Shown: positions 49,497-58,810, counted from the first letter of the stretch. The stretch is DNA of 64,000 nucleotides from 55-13 sp037190145 (GCA_037190145.1 JBBCJU010000010.1:62001-126000), one strand, 5' to 3'. Made by a program: numbers and translations. Notes: generated by a model not told the origin, from the letters alone.

Positions 49497-50879
49497 TTAT
49501 CGTTTTACTTCAATAATCCGATTGATCTGCGCTCGATTCACACGTTGGCGTTTGCCGTCTGGCCATAGGATATCAAGGTTGACCCGCTCTTTGGCTTCAC
49601 CAAAGCCGAAGTGCAAGGTTAAGTCATTTTGATTTCCTTCCCCTGTGCCAGCTTCGACTTGTCGAGTCATGGTCTGCTTTCCAATCTGAATTCGCACTTG
49701 AGTTCCGATTGCAGATCGGTTAACTCTTTTGCCATCGCCCGTGAGTCGGACTTGTAGCCAGTTTCCAGTGGAGGTTTGATTTCGAAAGAGCTTGCCACCG
49801 GTGATGAGATCGATCTTCCCATCGCGATCAAAGTCTGCCCAGGCCGCTTGGTAGGTTGCGGGGAGTTCAGTTAATCCAGAGTTTGGGGTGACGTCATTGA
49901 ACTTAAATTCTCCTCCGTTTTGGAAGAGAACAGGATTGTTCTTCTTTCCAAATGAAGCGATTGGATATACGGTAGTGAAAAACAAATCCAGTTGCCCATC
50001 ATTATCGAAGTCCGCGGCAGCAGGGGTGGCATACGACTCCTGATAGAAAATGCCGCTTGGGCCTTTATCTTCGAACCTAAACCCTTGATCCTTTCCGAGG
50101 TTTTTTAGAAAGCGGGATTTGGGCTGATCTCCCCTTTGGTCTACATGGGCGAAGTTGCCTGCGAAGAGGTCGATGTTTCCGTCGGAATCAAAATCGCCCC
50201 AAGCCGCACCGATAGAGTGGCCGCCGTTAAATCCTGGTGAGGTAGCCAGTGTTCCAGTTGCCTCGGCAACGTCTTTGAAATCTCCTTTGCCATCCCCTTG
50301 CCAAAGCTGATTAGGCTGAAGACGATAGTTGGATGTATAGATATCTAGGTTGCCATCTACGTTGTAATCGCAAGCGGTAACCCCACGGGTGCGGAATTTG
50401 GACTCGGTACGGGCGACGCGGAAACCCTTGCCTTTCTCATTGATCAGGATGAAACTCGGGAATGTGGTCTGGGTTTCCCAGTTTTCATATCCACCAATGT
50501 AGAGATCTACAAACCCATCACCATTCCAATCGCCCCAGCATGCCCCTCTGGAGTTGGTTTTTACTTCCGCTGGCAGGGGAACTTCATTGAATGTCTTGCC
50601 CTTCTTGTTTCGATAGAGTTTTAGTCGAGACCATGAAAAGAGGTCTGGGTAGCCATCATTATCAAAATCAGCGGCCACACAAATGCCTACGTCGGCAATA
50701 GAATCAAACTTTTCTCCCTTGATGTTTCGCCAAACTTTGCCTCCAGCAACCAGATCAGGCCACTGGTCTCGATCGATATCTATCCAGCAGGCGGCATTGG
50801 TGTCAAGAATCAGCCCGAGGTCGGTAGTCGCATCCACAAACTTGGGCTGAGCCAGCAAAGTCAAGAAAACGCAGAGCAT
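49497..50879 (-). CDS. FG-GAP/VCBS repeat protein with ASPIC/UnbV domain, exported
   Basis: The 460-residue product has a short signal peptide (MLCVFLTLLAQ), about seven FG-GAP-type repeats with calcium-binding loops (DFDNDGYPDL, DWNGDGFVDL, DFDSDGNIDL, DFDNDGQLDL, DFDRDGKIDL) forming a propeller, and a C-terminal ASPIC/UnbV domain (NWLQVRLTGDGKRVNRSAIGTQVRI, about 375-460). Similar proteins (CRTAC1-like) are secreted and of unknown function. Its start codon overlaps that of the long form of the globin ORF. Confidence 0.87.
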   Translation of the reverse strand: MLCVFLTLLAQPKFVDATTDLGLILDTNAACWIDIDRDQWPDLVAGGKVWRNIKGEKFDSIADVGICVAADFDNDGYPDLFSWSRLKLYRNKKGKTFNEVPLPAEVKTNSRGACWGDWNGDGFVDLYIGGYENWETQTTFPSFILINEKGKGFRVARTESKFRTRGVTACDYNVDGNLDIYTSNYRLQPNQLWQGDGKGDFKDVAEATGTLATSPGFNGGHSIGAAWGDFDSDGNIDLFAGNFAHVDQRGDQPKSRFLKNLGKDQGFRFEDKGPSGIFYQESYATPAAADFDNDGQLDLFFTTVYPIASFGKKNNPVLFQNGGEFKFNDVTPNSGLTELPATYQAAWADFDRDGKIDLITGGKLFRNQTSTGNWLQVRLTGDGKRVNRSAIGTQVRIQIGKQTMTRQVEAGTGEGNQNDLTLHFGFGEAKERVNLDILWPDGKRQRVNRAQINRIIEVKR

Positions 50880-50916
50880 GAAGCCCCATTATGCCCTTCT
50901 GAATAAGGTTAACCTG

Positions 50917-51312
50917 ATGAAGATGCGCGATATCGAAACTCGAAAGGACATAGATGAGGTTCTAAGAGTATTTTATGTTCGAGCGATCGCTGATTCGGAA
51001 ATTGGATACCTGTTTACGGATGTAGCCAAGCTTGACCTAGAAGCCCATTTGCCCGTGATTGGAGATTTCTGGGATTCATTGGTCTTTGGTGCCGGGCTAT
51101 ATCAACGGCATGGGCGCTACCCGATGGCGATTCACTTGGAACTACATCGAAAATCGCCCCTGCTCCCTTCGCACTTTGAGCGATGGCTGGAGATATTCAG
51201 GACGACATTGAATCAGATGTTTGTCGGTCCAAGAGCAAGCTTCATGATTCAACGTGCCGTAGCGATTGGAGCCAGATTTCAAGCCGGATTGGGTGTTGAA
51301 CCGGGCTTTTGA
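50917..51312 (+). CDS. Truncated hemoglobin, group III-like
   Basis: From the ATG at 50917 (AAGG eight bases upstream) the product has 131 residues. It reads VLRVFYVRAIADSEIGYLF..VIGDFWDSLVFGAGLYQRHG, with His86 in SHFERWLEIF as the proximal haem ligand, matching group III 2-over-2 globins. These bind oxygen or peroxide and may relieve nitrosative stress. The longer frame from 50878 would overlap the neighbouring start. Its end overlaps the PEP-CTERM gene by 34 bases. Confidence 0.85.
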   Translation: MKMRDIETRKDIDEVLRVFYVRAIADSEIGYLFTDVAKLDLEAHLPVIGDFWDSLVFGAGLYQRHGRYPMAIHLELHRKSPLLPSHFERWLEIFRTTLNQMFVGPRASFMIQRAVAIGARFQAGLGVEPGF

Positions 51313-51992
51313 GTTTTCTTTCGACCTGTGAAGGCGGCAAGTCCAGCAAAACTAATCATCGCAAGTGATGCAGGTTCTGGAACAGGGTTGTTCTGTCCTG
51401 ACCCTCCTTCTATGAAGATGCCGCCGAGTTTCACTGAGTCGGCGGTGAGCCCTTCTAAGCCCTGGTAATGGATCGCGGCATTCATTGGTCCAAGGGTTCC
51501 TTGGACAGGTGCGAGGAAGCTTGTTGTGCTAAGTCCAACTCCAGCAAGATAGAAGGAAACGCTCATACCTTCGTTGAAGGAGTTCTGCCCGGTTTTGAAG
51601 GCTTGTGCGAGGTTGAACTTTTTATTGTAATCTCCACCAACTCCGGCATGCCCGTTAGCGTCATAGACAAGCCCACTATTGAATGTGATGGCGGGAGTTT
51701 GTCCACTTTGTGTTACGGAAACATACGGATTAATAGACAACCAAAGATCCTTGATTTTTTGAGTACCAGCAAGAGAGTTTGAAAAATGTGTAAGGGTGAA
51801 CTTGACTTGATCAAGACCGCTGTCTTCCATGGATAAGGACGCTACTGTGAATGCAGACCAGTCATGACCAGCATCACCAGTTAGTGCAGTATTGAAATCA
51901 AGTGTATAGGTAGCTGCACTCGCAGAAACAGCAGCAAATCCGATAGTGAATGGAGTCAAACGAAGAAGGCTATGGAATCGACTTTGAAACAT
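51279..51992 (-). CDS. PEP-CTERM sorting-domain protein
   Basis: From the ATG at 51992 (AAAGG nine bases upstream) the product has 237 residues: a signal peptide ending around ASAA, a beta-sandwich-like middle, and the C-terminal signal VPEPASLAMISFAGLAAFTGRKKTQ. The basic tail is longer than usual (KTQKPGSTPNPA). It would be surface-anchored by exosortase. It is the second of three such genes in the window, unrelated in the middle region to the other two. Confidence 0.82.
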   Translation of the reverse strand: MFQSRFHSLLRLTPFTIGFAAVSASAATYTLDFNTALTGDAGHDWSAFTVASLSMEDSGLDQVKFTLTHFSNSLAGTQKIKDLWLSINPYVSVTQSGQTPAITFNSGLVYDANGHAGVGGDYNKKFNLAQAFKTGQNSFNEGMSVSFYLAGVGLSTTSFLAPVQGTLGPMNAAIHYQGLEGLTADSVKLGGIFIEGGSGQNNPVPEPASLAMISFAGLAAFTGRKKTQKPGSTPNPA

Positions 51993-52093
51993 GATAAACG
52001 AACCTTTCTTGTAGTTTATCAATCATTGTCATCATCGTAGTACATTAATCTCGATGTGATTTGAAAACCTGGCATTTATCCTGGGCTTCTAAA

Positions 52094-52408
52094 CTATGGA
52101 AGAAGCTTACTGATAACGTAGTCGAGATCGAATCCCAGGACTTCTATTCGTTTACTTCGTCCGGACTGTCCGGACACAATTCTGACTGCTGACTTAGGCA
52201 TTTGAAGCCGCTTGGCCAGCACTTCACACACAGCCTTATTGGCTTCCCCGTCTACTGGCGGTGAGTTGACCCAAACTTTGAACGACCCGTCCGCCTGCCT
52301 CTCAACCTTAGATTGGCTAGATCGAGGGATAACGCGGACGGTTATGATTGCGCTATCAGGCTTCTGCGGCTTGGACAGTAGCGTCGCCCTCAACCACAGC
52401 AAATCCAC
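52094..52408 (-). CDS. DUF167/YggU-family protein
   Basis: The 104-residue product has the YggU pattern ITVRVIPRSSQSKVERQADGSFKVWVNSPPVDGEANKAVCEVLAKRL followed by VRIVSGQSGRSKRIEV. The fold is known but the function is not. Its start lies inside the DivIVA-family gene (53-base overlap), which is unusual but no later start leaves the domain intact. Co-translation with the upstream gene is likely, as YggU genes often lie near division genes. Confidence 0.85.
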   Translation of the reverse strand: MDLLWLRATLLSKPQKPDSAIITVRVIPRSSQSKVERQADGSFKVWVNSPPVDGEANKAVCEVLAKRLQMPKSAVRIVSGQSGRSKRIEVLGFDLDYVISKLLP

Positions 52409-52850
52409 CCATTTCAGCGATGTCTCGCAACTGAGCTTCCAGCATCCCTCGATAGCTGTTTAAGAACTTTTGCTTGTCTAGTCTTAAGCGCTCAAGCTCC
52501 CAACGCAAATCGTTGATCTTTCCTTGCATTTGGGCCTCTGTATCGGCTGACTTTTGACGAGCTTCTTCCAGAATCAAGTCTGACTCTTTGTGCGCAGAAG
52601 CACGAGTCTCGTCGGCTGTTCTTTGGGCCAAGACAAGAGCTTCCTTGAGAGTGTTTTCCTGCGCTCGGAAGCTGTCCACCTCTTGCCTAAGCTTGGTCAA
52701 CTCGGTTTGTGCGCTTTCATTTTCGCTTCGCAGCGTTGCCATTTCCTTGGCAGCTCGTTGCAAAAGTGATTGCACCTGGTTACGGTCGTATCCGCGAAAC
52801 TTCTTTTCTAGCTCCGCTCTTTCTAAGTCTATGGGCATCATGCGGTCCAT
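52356..52850 (-). CDS. DivIVA-domain protein
   Basis: From the ATG at 52850 (GAGGTG site) the product has 164 residues. MPIDLERAELEKKFRGYDRNQVQSLLQRA is the DivIVA N-terminal lipid-binding domain, followed by a long coiled coil (about 35-150). DivIVA-type proteins gather at curved membranes and recruit division or growth machinery. In this diderm phylum the exact partner is unknown. Confidence 0.85.
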   Translation of the reverse strand: MDRMMPIDLERAELEKKFRGYDRNQVQSLLQRAAKEMATLRSENESAQTELTKLRQEVDSFRAQENTLKEALVLAQRTADETRASAHKESDLILEEARQKSADTEAQMQGKINDLRWELERLRLDKQKFLNSYRGMLEAQLRDIAEMGGFAVVEGDATVQAAEA

Positions 52851-52990
52851 CGCTATCACCTCGAATCCTTCATAGTTTAACCGACAAAGCTGTTCTCAAC
52901 ATGCTCGTATTTCCAACAGTCGGACCAATGCCGCCTGGTAACCTTTGAATTCGGACGATTCCATACGACAACGCCGTCCTTGGAGACTTA

Positions 52991-54151
52991 ATGCCAAAAA
53001 TTTTCGCAATTCTCGGTTCCGGAATGCAGGGAACCGCTGCCGCTTACGATCTGGCGATGCACGCCGATCCTGAAGAAATTAGGATGGGTGATGCCCATCT
53101 GGAACAGGCCCAAAAAAATGCCGACCGAGTGAATGGTCTGGCAAGGCGAAAAATCTGCCAGCCCTATCAAGTTGATGCTCTTGACCCTGAGGAGTTGGGA
53201 GAATTTCTAGATCCCGTTGACGTTTTGCTGAGCTGTGTCCCGTACTGGATGCATCCTCGCGTTGCTAGTGTGGCTATCCAGCACAAGACGCACATGGTGG
53301 ACATGGGGGGCGATACTGCCGTAGCCTGGGAGACTCTCAAGCTGGATGAGGAAGCTAAAGCCGCGGGCGTCACGATCGTGCCAGATACAGGTCTAGCTCC
53401 AGGTCTTGTCAACGATATCGGCAACTATCTGATGGAGCGCCTGAGCCCGGTTGAATCCGTAAAGTTATTCTGTGGCGGTCTACCACAGAATCCTAAACCT
53501 CCCTTCAACTACAAGCTAGTCTTCAACATTGAGGGTCTGGTGACTGAATATAGCCATGAGGCTGACATCATTCGGGATGGGAAGGTAGTTCAAGTAGATA
53601 CCTTGGCCGAATTGGAAACCATCGAGATTGATGGCTTGGGCGTGATGGAGGCTTTTACCACTTCTGGTGGAGCTTCGACGGCTCCCTTCACCCACGAGGG
53701 CAAGATCAACTCGTACGAATACAAAACCATTCGATTCCCTGGTCATTGCGAGAGAATGCGAATGTTTCGGGACTTCGGATTCTGGGGGACGGAGAGAGTT
53801 AAGACAAGGAATGCAGAAGCCATACCCATCGAAGTGTTTCACACCTTAATGGGTGAAGCCCTCAGAGATCCCAATGACAAAGATCAGATTATTGTCCGAG
53901 GGATTGGAGTCGGTGAAGAGAACGGAGCTCCCAAGAAAATCCAAGTCGATATCCATGAGTATCACGATGATGCAACCGGATTTACGGCGATGGAGCGTAT
54001 GACAGGATTCTCGACTGCGACCTATGCTAAGCATGTTGCAGATGGATGCTGTGCACCCGGTGTTCACCGTTATGAGACGGCAATGCCAGGCAGCAAATTT
54101 GTGAGCGAAATCCAAAAACGCGGAATCAAACTAAACATCCGAGAACTCTAG
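52991..54151 (+). CDS. Saccharopine dehydrogenase-like NAD(P)-binding oxidoreductase
   Basis: The 386-residue product opens with a Rossmann motif (AILGSGMQGTAAAYDLA, residues 6-22) and has VDALDPEELGEFL..VDVLLSCVPYWMH and DTGLAPGLVNDIG, typical of saccharopine dehydrogenase and lysine 6-dehydrogenase. Substrate is probably an amino acid or its imine, such as lysine. No partner genes of lysine breakdown adjoin it. Start is preceded by TTGGAG. Confidence 0.85.
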   Translation: MPKIFAILGSGMQGTAAAYDLAMHADPEEIRMGDAHLEQAQKNADRVNGLARRKICQPYQVDALDPEELGEFLDPVDVLLSCVPYWMHPRVASVAIQHKTHMVDMGGDTAVAWETLKLDEEAKAAGVTIVPDTGLAPGLVNDIGNYLMERLSPVESVKLFCGGLPQNPKPPFNYKLVFNIEGLVTEYSHEADIIRDGKVVQVDTLAELETIEIDGLGVMEAFTTSGGASTAPFTHEGKINSYEYKTIRFPGHCERMRMFRDFGFWGTERVKTRNAEAIPIEVFHTLMGEALRDPNDKDQIIVRGIGVGEENGAPKKIQVDIHEYHDDATGFTAMERMTGFSTATYAKHVADGCCAPGVHRYETAMPGSKFVSEIQKRGIKLNIREL

Positions 54152-54200
54152 AGGAATTTGATTCTGGGCTTGAAATCCTTAAGCTCCAAGTCCATCTGAG

Positions 54201-54206
54201 TATCAT
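54201..54206 (+). promoter_or_regulatory. -10 box, leaderless layout, tmk
   Basis: TATCAT ends seven bases before the ATG at 54214. Confidence 0.4.
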
Positions 54207-54213
54207 TCCCCGC

Positions 54214-54813
54214 ATGTTCATCACCTTTGAAGGGCCAGAGGGCGCGGGGAAAACAACTGCAATTGCGGGAGTGGCGGAGAATCTCCGCAACAGAGGTGAA
54301 TCAGTATTGGTAACCCGGGAGCCAGGTTCTGGGGAACTTGGGAAAAGGATTCGAGAGATTCTTCTACACGGTGGCGATATGCCGGCGGAGTCGGAGTTGT
54401 TTCTATTTCTCGCGGATCGGTCCAATCACGTACAAAACATCATTCTGCCTGCACTTGCCCAGCGCCAGATTGTGATTTGTGACCGTTACACAGATTCCAC
54501 TTTTGTGTACCAGGCCTTAGTAAGAGGTCTTGATCAGGAGTTCGTGAAGGCTGCGAATGCGTTTGCCACGGGTTCCCTGGAACCTGAGAAGACTTTTCTG
54601 CTTGACTTAGAACCTGAGATTGGGTTGGCGAGAATCCAAAACAAAGACCGCCTGGATGCTGAACCTATCGAATTTCATCGCCAGGTTCGTGAAGGCTTCT
54701 TACAGCTTGCAGGATCGAAGCCGAATCGATGGCAAATCGTTGACGCGACGATGGATCGTGACTCTATCGTCGCGTGTATTACAGAGTGGTTCACCACTCG
54801 TTTAGCAAGCTAG
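54214..54813 (+). CDS. tmk: Thymidylate kinase
   Basis: Tmk converts dTMP to dTDP. The 199-residue product has the P-loop GPEGAGKTT (7-15), the TREPG motif, CDRYTDST and a lid region (about 140-155). The length is slightly short but normal. It stands alone, with the convergent cheW overlapping its last 4 bases. Confidence 0.95.
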   Translation: MFITFEGPEGAGKTTAIAGVAENLRNRGESVLVTREPGSGELGKRIREILLHGGDMPAESELFLFLADRSNHVQNIILPALAQRQIVICDRYTDSTFVYQALVRGLDQEFVKAANAFATGSLEPEKTFLLDLEPEIGLARIQNKDRLDAEPIEFHRQVREGFLQLAGSKPNRWQIVDATMDRDSIVACITEWFTTRLAS

Positions 54814-55268
54814 GCCGCTGCGGCGAGTTTGTTCTTCATGGCTTTTGGCACCAAGTGCTGAGGGTCTAAAAGAACGGTCAATTCCTCACCTCGTTTCCCG
54901 ATGCCGGCGAGCATATCGTCATTTCGATTGTCGATCAGGCTCGTATTGTCGTCAATCTCGCTTTCCTCAAAGGTCAGAATGCCGTCGACTATATCGACTC
55001 GTAAGGCGCAACGGCCTTCCTCGGTTAGGATGACCACAAAGTTACGGGCATCTGCCGCTTCAGGCAATTCGAAGCGCATTCTTGCATCGATTGTTGGGAT
55101 TGTGCTTCCCCTTAGCTCAAACACTCCTAAGAGCATTTTAGGGGTCTTTGGAATTCGTGTGACGTCTTGAACGGGCAAAATCCGCTCCACGCTTTCGATT
55201 GGCAACCCGTAGCGTTCATTGCCAAGCTTGAAAATTACGTACTTGTTCTCCACCATCTTGTTATCCAT
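54810..55268 (-). CDS. CheW-domain chemotaxis coupling protein
   Basis: The product (152 residues from the ATG at 55268) has the CheW fold: YVIFKLGNERYGLPIESVERILPVQDVTRIPKTPKMLLGVFELRGSTIPTIDARMRF, then CALRVDIVDGILTF. It would link chemoreceptors to CheA. I prefer 55268 (or 55256) because the longer frame from 55382 runs into the divergent gene's promoter region. No cheA or receptor gene is near, so it may serve a distant cluster. Confidence 0.85.
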   Translation of the reverse strand: MDNKMVENKYVIFKLGNERYGLPIESVERILPVQDVTRIPKTPKMLLGVFELRGSTIPTIDARMRFELPEAADARNFVVILTEEGRCALRVDIVDGILTFEESEIDDNTSLIDNRNDDMLAGIGKRGEELTVLLDPQHLVPKAMKNKLAAAA

Positions 55269-55401
55269 CCTCAATTGCAGCAGCCATGCTGCATCGATTG
55301 GGATTCCGCATTGATTCATCCTGTGGACTCGCACTTTAGCGGGGGGAAAGATATCCCAGTAAGATTGCGTATCGAAAGCCATAATGAAACTAGGATCGCC
55401 A

Positions 55402-56469
55402 ATGTTGACCTTTTTTCTGCTCGCACAAACTCAGTCGCCGGATGCGGTGCTTAAAAGATTCGACCAATACATGTCGAAGTCAAAAACCTTGTCGGTGATG
55501 GTTAAGACAAAGGTGAATAGCCAGTCGCTAGGAGTGGCTACTGTGCGTCTGGACCGCCCGACTCGGTTTTTTGTTAGCCTGACGGGTCCGATGGGACAAG
55601 AGTCTTTGACGTTCACGGAAAAGGGCGTTCTAGAGATCGGCAATAGTTCTAAACAATATGCGACTCATCCTTACTTGGGCCGAATTTATGCCCCAAGCCT
55701 GAAAGTAACAAACGGGCTACGCTATGCAATCCCGCAACTTATTGTTGTAGGGAGTGTTCAAAACTTGTTTCCGCCTAAGATGAATGCAAAGCTGACTCCG
55801 AAGGTTACGGTAGAAGGTGTAGAAACAGACCAAGTCTCTGGCAAAGTGGAGGAGATGGGCGCGACTACGGAGGTACGAGTAAACATTGATTCCGCAGGGC
55901 GCTTAATTAAGTATTACAATCGTTCAACGGGCCCCATGGGGACGATGCTGATCGAGCAAGATTTTTCGGCCTATGTAACGGGCCAGAAGTTTACGGATGC
56001 CCAGTTCTCCTTGAAGTTGCCTGCAGGGTTTTCGCCGTTTAAGCTGGAGTCTGCCGATTACGGAATTCCTCAGGGCGAGGCATTGCCCAATGCGACTTTC
56101 CGTCAGGCCTCTTCGGGCAAGTCAGCGTCTCTTAAAAACCTAGTCGCAGGAAAGAACACCTTAGTGGTGATAACCGACGCAGAGTTTCCGAGCAACGCGG
56201 CCATGTTTAAGTCCATTCAGAAAGTCTCCTCAAAAATCCCGGAGTTTAGATTAGTGACGATCAGCATGAGCAGGAATGCAAAGTCGGCTGGAACAATGGG
56301 AGCGAGCGGGGCTTACTACGACCCAACTGGTCAAGAACTGACGAAGCTATTTGCTCCCGGAGCCCCAACGATGTACCTGGTTGATAAAAAAGGACGAGTG
56401 GCGCAAATGTTCTTTGGTTTTGATGGGCGCTGGACCGGGCTGGATCAGGCCATTGAGCGGTTGAAGTAA
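55402..56469 (+). CDS. LolA-like plus cysteine-free redoxin-like protein, exported
   Basis: From the ATG at 55402 (AGGA six bases upstream) the product has 355 residues. A short signal segment (MLTFFLLAQ) is followed by a LolA/DUF2092-like beta domain (about 10-220) and a C-terminal domain with the pattern of AhpC/thioredoxin-like redoxins (KNTLVVITDAEFPSNAAMFKSIQKV..TMYLVDKKGRVAQMFFGF). No cysteine is present in the whole protein, so classical redox chemistry is excluded. It may be a structural or binding variant. Confidence 0.6.
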   Translation: MLTFFLLAQTQSPDAVLKRFDQYMSKSKTLSVMVKTKVNSQSLGVATVRLDRPTRFFVSLTGPMGQESLTFTEKGVLEIGNSSKQYATHPYLGRIYAPSLKVTNGLRYAIPQLIVVGSVQNLFPPKMNAKLTPKVTVEGVETDQVSGKVEEMGATTEVRVNIDSAGRLIKYYNRSTGPMGTMLIEQDFSAYVTGQKFTDAQFSLKLPAGFSPFKLESADYGIPQGEALPNATFRQASSGKSASLKNLVAGKNTLVVITDAEFPSNAAMFKSIQKVSSKIPEFRLVTISMSRNAKSAGTMGASGAYYDPTGQELTKLFAPGAPTMYLVDKKGRVAQMFFGFDGRWTGLDQAIERLK

Positions 56470-56488
56470 AAAGGATTCAGGCATACTC

Positions 56489-56956
56489 ATGGGCGTGAAG
56501 GTTGTTCAAGGACGCATGGATGCATCGGACGCGCGATTTGCGATTGTCGTGAGTCGATGGAACGAACTGGTGACAAAGGAGCTGCTTGACGGGGCCTTGT
56601 CAGAGCTAGAGCGGTATGGAGCGAATGACGTGGAGATCATTCATGTTCCTGGCACCTGGGAAGTGCCGCCGGTTGTTGCCAAGCTTGTTGGAAGAACAGA
56701 AGATCGTCCATCGGCGGTTATCGCCTTAGGTTGTATCCTTCAAGGTCAGACCCCTCATGCTCAACTGTTGGGCGGCGATGTCGGAGGGGCTTTGATGGGC
56801 TTGCAAGTTTCAAGCGGGGTTCCCATTAGTTGGGGCATTTTGACGCCGGATACACAAGAACAAGCATTGGATCGAACGGGACTGAAGCTTGGCAATAAAG
56901 GCCGAGAAGCGGCCTTGGCCGCCATTGAGATGGCCAGCGTTCTGGAGCAAATCTGA
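56489..56956 (+). CDS. ribH: 6,7-dimethyl-8-ribityllumazine synthase
   Basis: RibH makes lumazine, the last precursor of riboflavin. The 155-residue product has FAIVVSRWNELVTKELLDGA, IIHVPGTWEVP (GTWEVP instead of the common GSFEIP), LGCILQGQTPHAQLL with His90 in the catalytic position, and GILTPDTQEQALDRTG..KGREAALAAIEM. Function is expected despite these deviations. Other rib genes are absent nearby, while ribF is at 10486. Confidence 0.92.
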   Translation: MGVKVVQGRMDASDARFAIVVSRWNELVTKELLDGALSELERYGANDVEIIHVPGTWEVPPVVAKLVGRTEDRPSAVIALGCILQGQTPHAQLLGGDVGGALMGLQVSSGVPISWGILTPDTQEQALDRTGLKLGNKGREAALAAIEMASVLEQI

Positions 56957-56982
56957 ACCTAGAGCCAACTTGGTACCTTGCC

Positions 56983-57717
56983 ATGGTTCTCGTTGGAGCG
57001 ATCTCAGCGAGTATCAACACTGTGGCGGGTGGTGGCTCTTTAATCTCGTTCCCGTTCCTAACTCTTGGTGTTCAGATGCCGAGTTTGGAGGCTAACGCCA
57101 CTAACTCTGCTTCGTTGTGGCCAGGCTCATTGGCCGGAGCCTTTGGCTTTAAGGACCTTCTGCACAAGACGAAGAAGTACCTGGGAGTTCTAGCCGTTCC
57201 CACTCTGATAGGGACCGTCTTGGGTGCCTGGCTATTAGTGATTTCGCCGGGCAGAGTCTTTGATTCTGTGATCCCATTTCTCATTCTTTTCGCGGTGATC
57301 CTGCTTCTCTTGCAGCCGAGGATTAAGGAGCGGGCCAGGAAGCGTTCGCGAGTGACTCCGCTGTGGGTTGGCATCCTGATTCAGTTTCTGGTAGCAACCT
57401 ATGGAGGCTATTTCGGGGCGGGTATGGGAATCATGATGTTGGGTTCCTTTGCTCTATACATGGATGGCAATATCCATGAGCTTAATGCAGTGAAAAACTG
57501 GTTGGGGTTGATTATCAATTTGGTGGCTTCGGCGATGTTTGCGATGAAGGGCCTTGTTCACTGGGGGATTTTTGCGGCCCTGACGGCAGGCTCTTTGCTT
57601 GGGGGTTACTATGCGGCCAAGTATTCGCAGCGCATTGATGCGGAAAAACTACGGCAGGTCATCGTTGTTTATGGCTTTTTGATGACCGGCTATTTCTTTT
57701 GGCGAGCTTTTGCTTAG
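56983..57717 (+). CDS. TauE/SafE-family membrane transporter
   Basis: The 244-residue protein has about seven to eight membrane helices and the family signature AGGGSLISFPFLTLGVQMP near the N-terminus and YGGYFGAGMGIMMLG in the second half. TauE/SafE proteins export sulfite, sulfoacetate or related anions. The frame is open upstream of the ATG, reaching into ribH (ATCTGA), so a non-standard start is possible but unproven. It is separated by 26 bases from ribH. Confidence 0.85.
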   Translation: MVLVGAISASINTVAGGGSLISFPFLTLGVQMPSLEANATNSASLWPGSLAGAFGFKDLLHKTKKYLGVLAVPTLIGTVLGAWLLVISPGRVFDSVIPFLILFAVILLLLQPRIKERARKRSRVTPLWVGILIQFLVATYGGYFGAGMGIMMLGSFALYMDGNIHELNAVKNWLGLIINLVASAMFAMKGLVHWGIFAALTAGSLLGGYYAAKYSQRIDAEKLRQVIVVYGFLMTGYFFWRAFA

Positions 57718-57767
57718 TGGTGCACCAGGCCCAAGAAAATCTTGCCTTCGTGTCACAATGAACCTAC

Positions 57768-58754
57768 ATGCCAATCAAGGCCGTGATCACGGGTATCGGT
57801 CATGCCGTACCGCCAAAAGTTTTAACGAACGACGATCTTTCCAAGATGGTCGACACGAACGATGAGTGGATAACTCAACGTACAGGGATCAAACAGCGCC
57901 GCATCTGCGCTCCTGATGAGACAAGTAGCACTCTCAGCATTGAAGCGGGACGTAAAGCTTTGATCAATGCCGGACTTGATGCCAAGGACCTTGACCTCAT
58001 TGTGTGCGGAACGGTGACAGGTGACATGTTGTTTCCTGCCACATCTTGCCTGGTCCAGGCAGGAATTGGGGCAACAAATGCCGGTGCCTATGATTTAGGG
58101 GCAGCTTGTGCTGGGTTCATTTACTCGTTGGCAAACGCCGCAGCAATGATTGAAGCCGGTGTATCCAAGCGGGTTTTGGTGATTGGTGTAGACACCCTCT
58201 CTAAGTTTGTGGACTGGACCGATAGGTCCACCTGCGTCCTCTTTGGAGACGGCGCGGGTGCCGTTATTCTTGAGGGCAAAGAGAATTCGGACCGAGGAGT
58301 ACAGCAGACTGTTTTGTTCGCGGATGGAACCGGTGCTCCTCACATTCGCTTGGAAGCTGGGGGCGGCAAGTATCCCAATTGCAGTCCTCAAGCCGAGGGT
58401 AAATCCGACCGTATTTTCATGGCTGGCGCAGAGGTTTATCGCTTTGCGGTCAACGGTATGGGAGAAGCCTGTTGTAAGGTCTTGGAGAACGCGGGCTTGA
58501 CGCCGGATGACGTGGATTTGTTTGTTCCACATCAGGCTAATCTGCGCATCATTGAATCGGCGGCCAAGCGGCTAGGGCTTCCTCCGGAGAAGGTTTTTGT
58601 AAACGTCCACAAATATGGCAACACGAGCGGCGGGTCTATCCCCATCGCGCTATCGGAAGCTGTAGAGGAAGGACGACTGAAGCCAGGAATGACAGTTTTA
58701 ACTGTTGGTTTCGGAGCTGGCTTGGTTTGGGGCGCAAACATCATCAAGTGGTAG
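57768..58754 (+). CDS. fabH: 3-oxoacyl-ACP synthase III
   Basis: FabH starts fatty-acid synthesis by condensing acetyl-CoA with malonyl-ACP. The 328-residue product has the triad Cys114 (AACAGF), His255 (PHQANLR) and Asn285 (YGNTSGG), with normal length. No other fab genes adjoin it. A CACAAT sequence lies eight bases before the ATG. Confidence 0.95.
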   Translation: MPIKAVITGIGHAVPPKVLTNDDLSKMVDTNDEWITQRTGIKQRRICAPDETSSTLSIEAGRKALINAGLDAKDLDLIVCGTVTGDMLFPATSCLVQAGIGATNAGAYDLGAACAGFIYSLANAAAMIEAGVSKRVLVIGVDTLSKFVDWTDRSTCVLFGDGAGAVILEGKENSDRGVQQTVLFADGTGAPHIRLEAGGGKYPNCSPQAEGKSDRIFMAGAEVYRFAVNGMGEACCKVLENAGLTPDDVDLFVPHQANLRIIESAAKRLGLPPEKVFVNVHKYGNTSGGSIPIALSEAVEEGRLKPGMTVLTVGFGAGLVWGANIIKW

Positions 58755-58796
58755 TTGCCCACTAAAGACAGGTTCCTTCACGCTCAGATTGTGCAT

Positions 58797-58802
58797 ACAA
58801 TA
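58797..58802 (+). promoter_or_regulatory. -10 box, leaderless layout, histidine kinase
   Basis: TACAAT ends eight bases before the GTG at 58811. Confidence 0.4.
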
Positions 58803-58810
58803 GTGCATTC

